Positions 63,678-64,000 of a stretch of DNA of 64,000 nt are shown one piece after another (position 1 is the stretch's first letter; each line of letters opens with the position of its first letter). The notes below the pieces were generated by a model. That model made no database searches. It had not been told where the DNA came from and saw only the letters and a program-made list of their open reading frames with translations. This DNA comes from Legionella santicrucis (lineage in GTDB: Bacteria; Pseudomonadota; Gammaproteobacteria; Legionellales; Legionellaceae): contig NZ_LNYU01000009.1 of the NCBI RefSeq assembly GCF_001468135.1, forward strand, positions 160,215 to 224,214, given 5' to 3'. The position numbers were made by a program, and so were the translations under genes.

Positions 63678-64000
63678 ATGTATAATATCATTAAACCGGC
63701 ACTATTTAATGCTCAATTAATTAGAAGCTTAGGATGTACTACCTATCAAGGAGCTGAAATAGGAGAATGCCTTGCAATAGCGAATCAAATAGAACCTGGC
63801 AATAAAGAAAGTTGGTATACTCATTGGATTGCTTTTGCTGATAATAACTATAATCTTGCTGAAGCCTATCGTAACCAGGGACTTTATTTTGACGCAAAAT
63901 TGGCTTTTTTACGAGCCTGTACTTATTATCGCACTGCATTTTTTTTCTTAGAGGATGAGCCTACAGACTCTCGAATTGAACATGCATTGCAATACAGCAT
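63678..64000 (+). CDS. Alpha/beta hydrolase, FrsA/DPOH-like (partial, 3' end beyond window)
   Basis: The first 107 codons of a protein cut by the right edge. Its segments YQGAEIGECLAIANQI, GNKESWYTHW, and FLRACTYYRTAFFFL match the helical N-terminal cap of the FrsA/2,6-dihydroxypseudooxynicotine hydrolase-type family of alpha/beta hydrolases; the catalytic part is outside the window. ATG 63678 has AAGGA ten bases upstream. Substrate unknown. Confidence 0.75.
   Translation, partial: MYNIIKPALFNAQLIRSLGCTTYQGAEIGECLAIANQIEPGNKESWYTHWIAFADNNYNLAEAYRNQGLYFDAKLAFLRACTYYRTAFFFLEDEPTDSRIEHALQYS

Overview
The window looks like a chromosomal segment of a Legionella species other than L. pneumophila. 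It is AT-rich throughout. Three pieces of content point to the genus: a complete SidE-type ubiquitin-ligase effector architecture present in three tandem copies, a LetE-like protein next to pdxH and upstream of a Fis gene, and promoter elements matching the Legionella PmrA motif CTTAATATT. The species call is inference. No rRNA, CRISPR array, prophage or transposase was seen.

Positions 1-36.3 kb are mostly core genome. In order they hold: panC (cut by the left edge) and panB; an alpha/beta hydrolase with zapE; a Fur-boxed feoABC ferrous iron operon; a small gene of unknown function; the TCA block sdhCDAB, sucAB, sucCD; pdxH; a letE-like gene; an SseB-like gene; an MFS transporter; a DUF945 protein; fis; prs; tRNA-Gln(UUG); lolB; coaD; a gamma-glutamyltranspeptidase; a plsC-like acyltransferase; mutM with a small coupled membrane protein; a fatty acid desaturase; a polyhydroxybutyrate section (two tandem acetoacetyl-CoA reductases, phaR, phasin); and lptFG.

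Positions 36.5-51 kb hold three tandem minus-strand genes for giant SidE-family proteins (1489, about 1561 and 1559 aa). Each has an N-terminal cysteine deubiquitinase, a phosphodiesterase domain, a mono-ADP-ribosyltransferase domain and a long helical C-terminus. The DUB and PDE catalytic residues are present in all three. The ART motif R-S-ExE is intact in the second and third but damaged in the first. The outermost gene has a three-repeat PmrA-like element upstream.

Positions 51-57 kb hold a small secreted protein behind a Fur-like box, a pirin, an NAD-malic enzyme, a GST/metaxin-like protein and a membrane/coiled-coil protein with a PmrA-like tandem repeat upstream (a candidate Dot/Icm effector).

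Positions 57.2-61.6 kb hold the most unusual system. It is a tight operon of a GntR/FCD regulator, a stand-alone methionyl-tRNA-synthetase-like enzyme, a lysine/ornithine N-hydroxylase, a one-domain cupin and a GNAT acetyltransferase. A 15-bp perfect inverted repeat lies just upstream. The N-hydroxylase, MetRS-like domain and cupin are the parts of the N-N bond-forming hydrazine synthetases known from actinomycete pathways, where cupin and MetRS are usually fused. Here they are separate genes, which suggests an undescribed hydrazine-type metabolite from Legionella.

The right end holds a frameshifted small secreted-peptide remnant, an exported protein of unknown function, a CopC-like copper-binding protein and the start of an alpha/beta hydrolase cut by the right edge.
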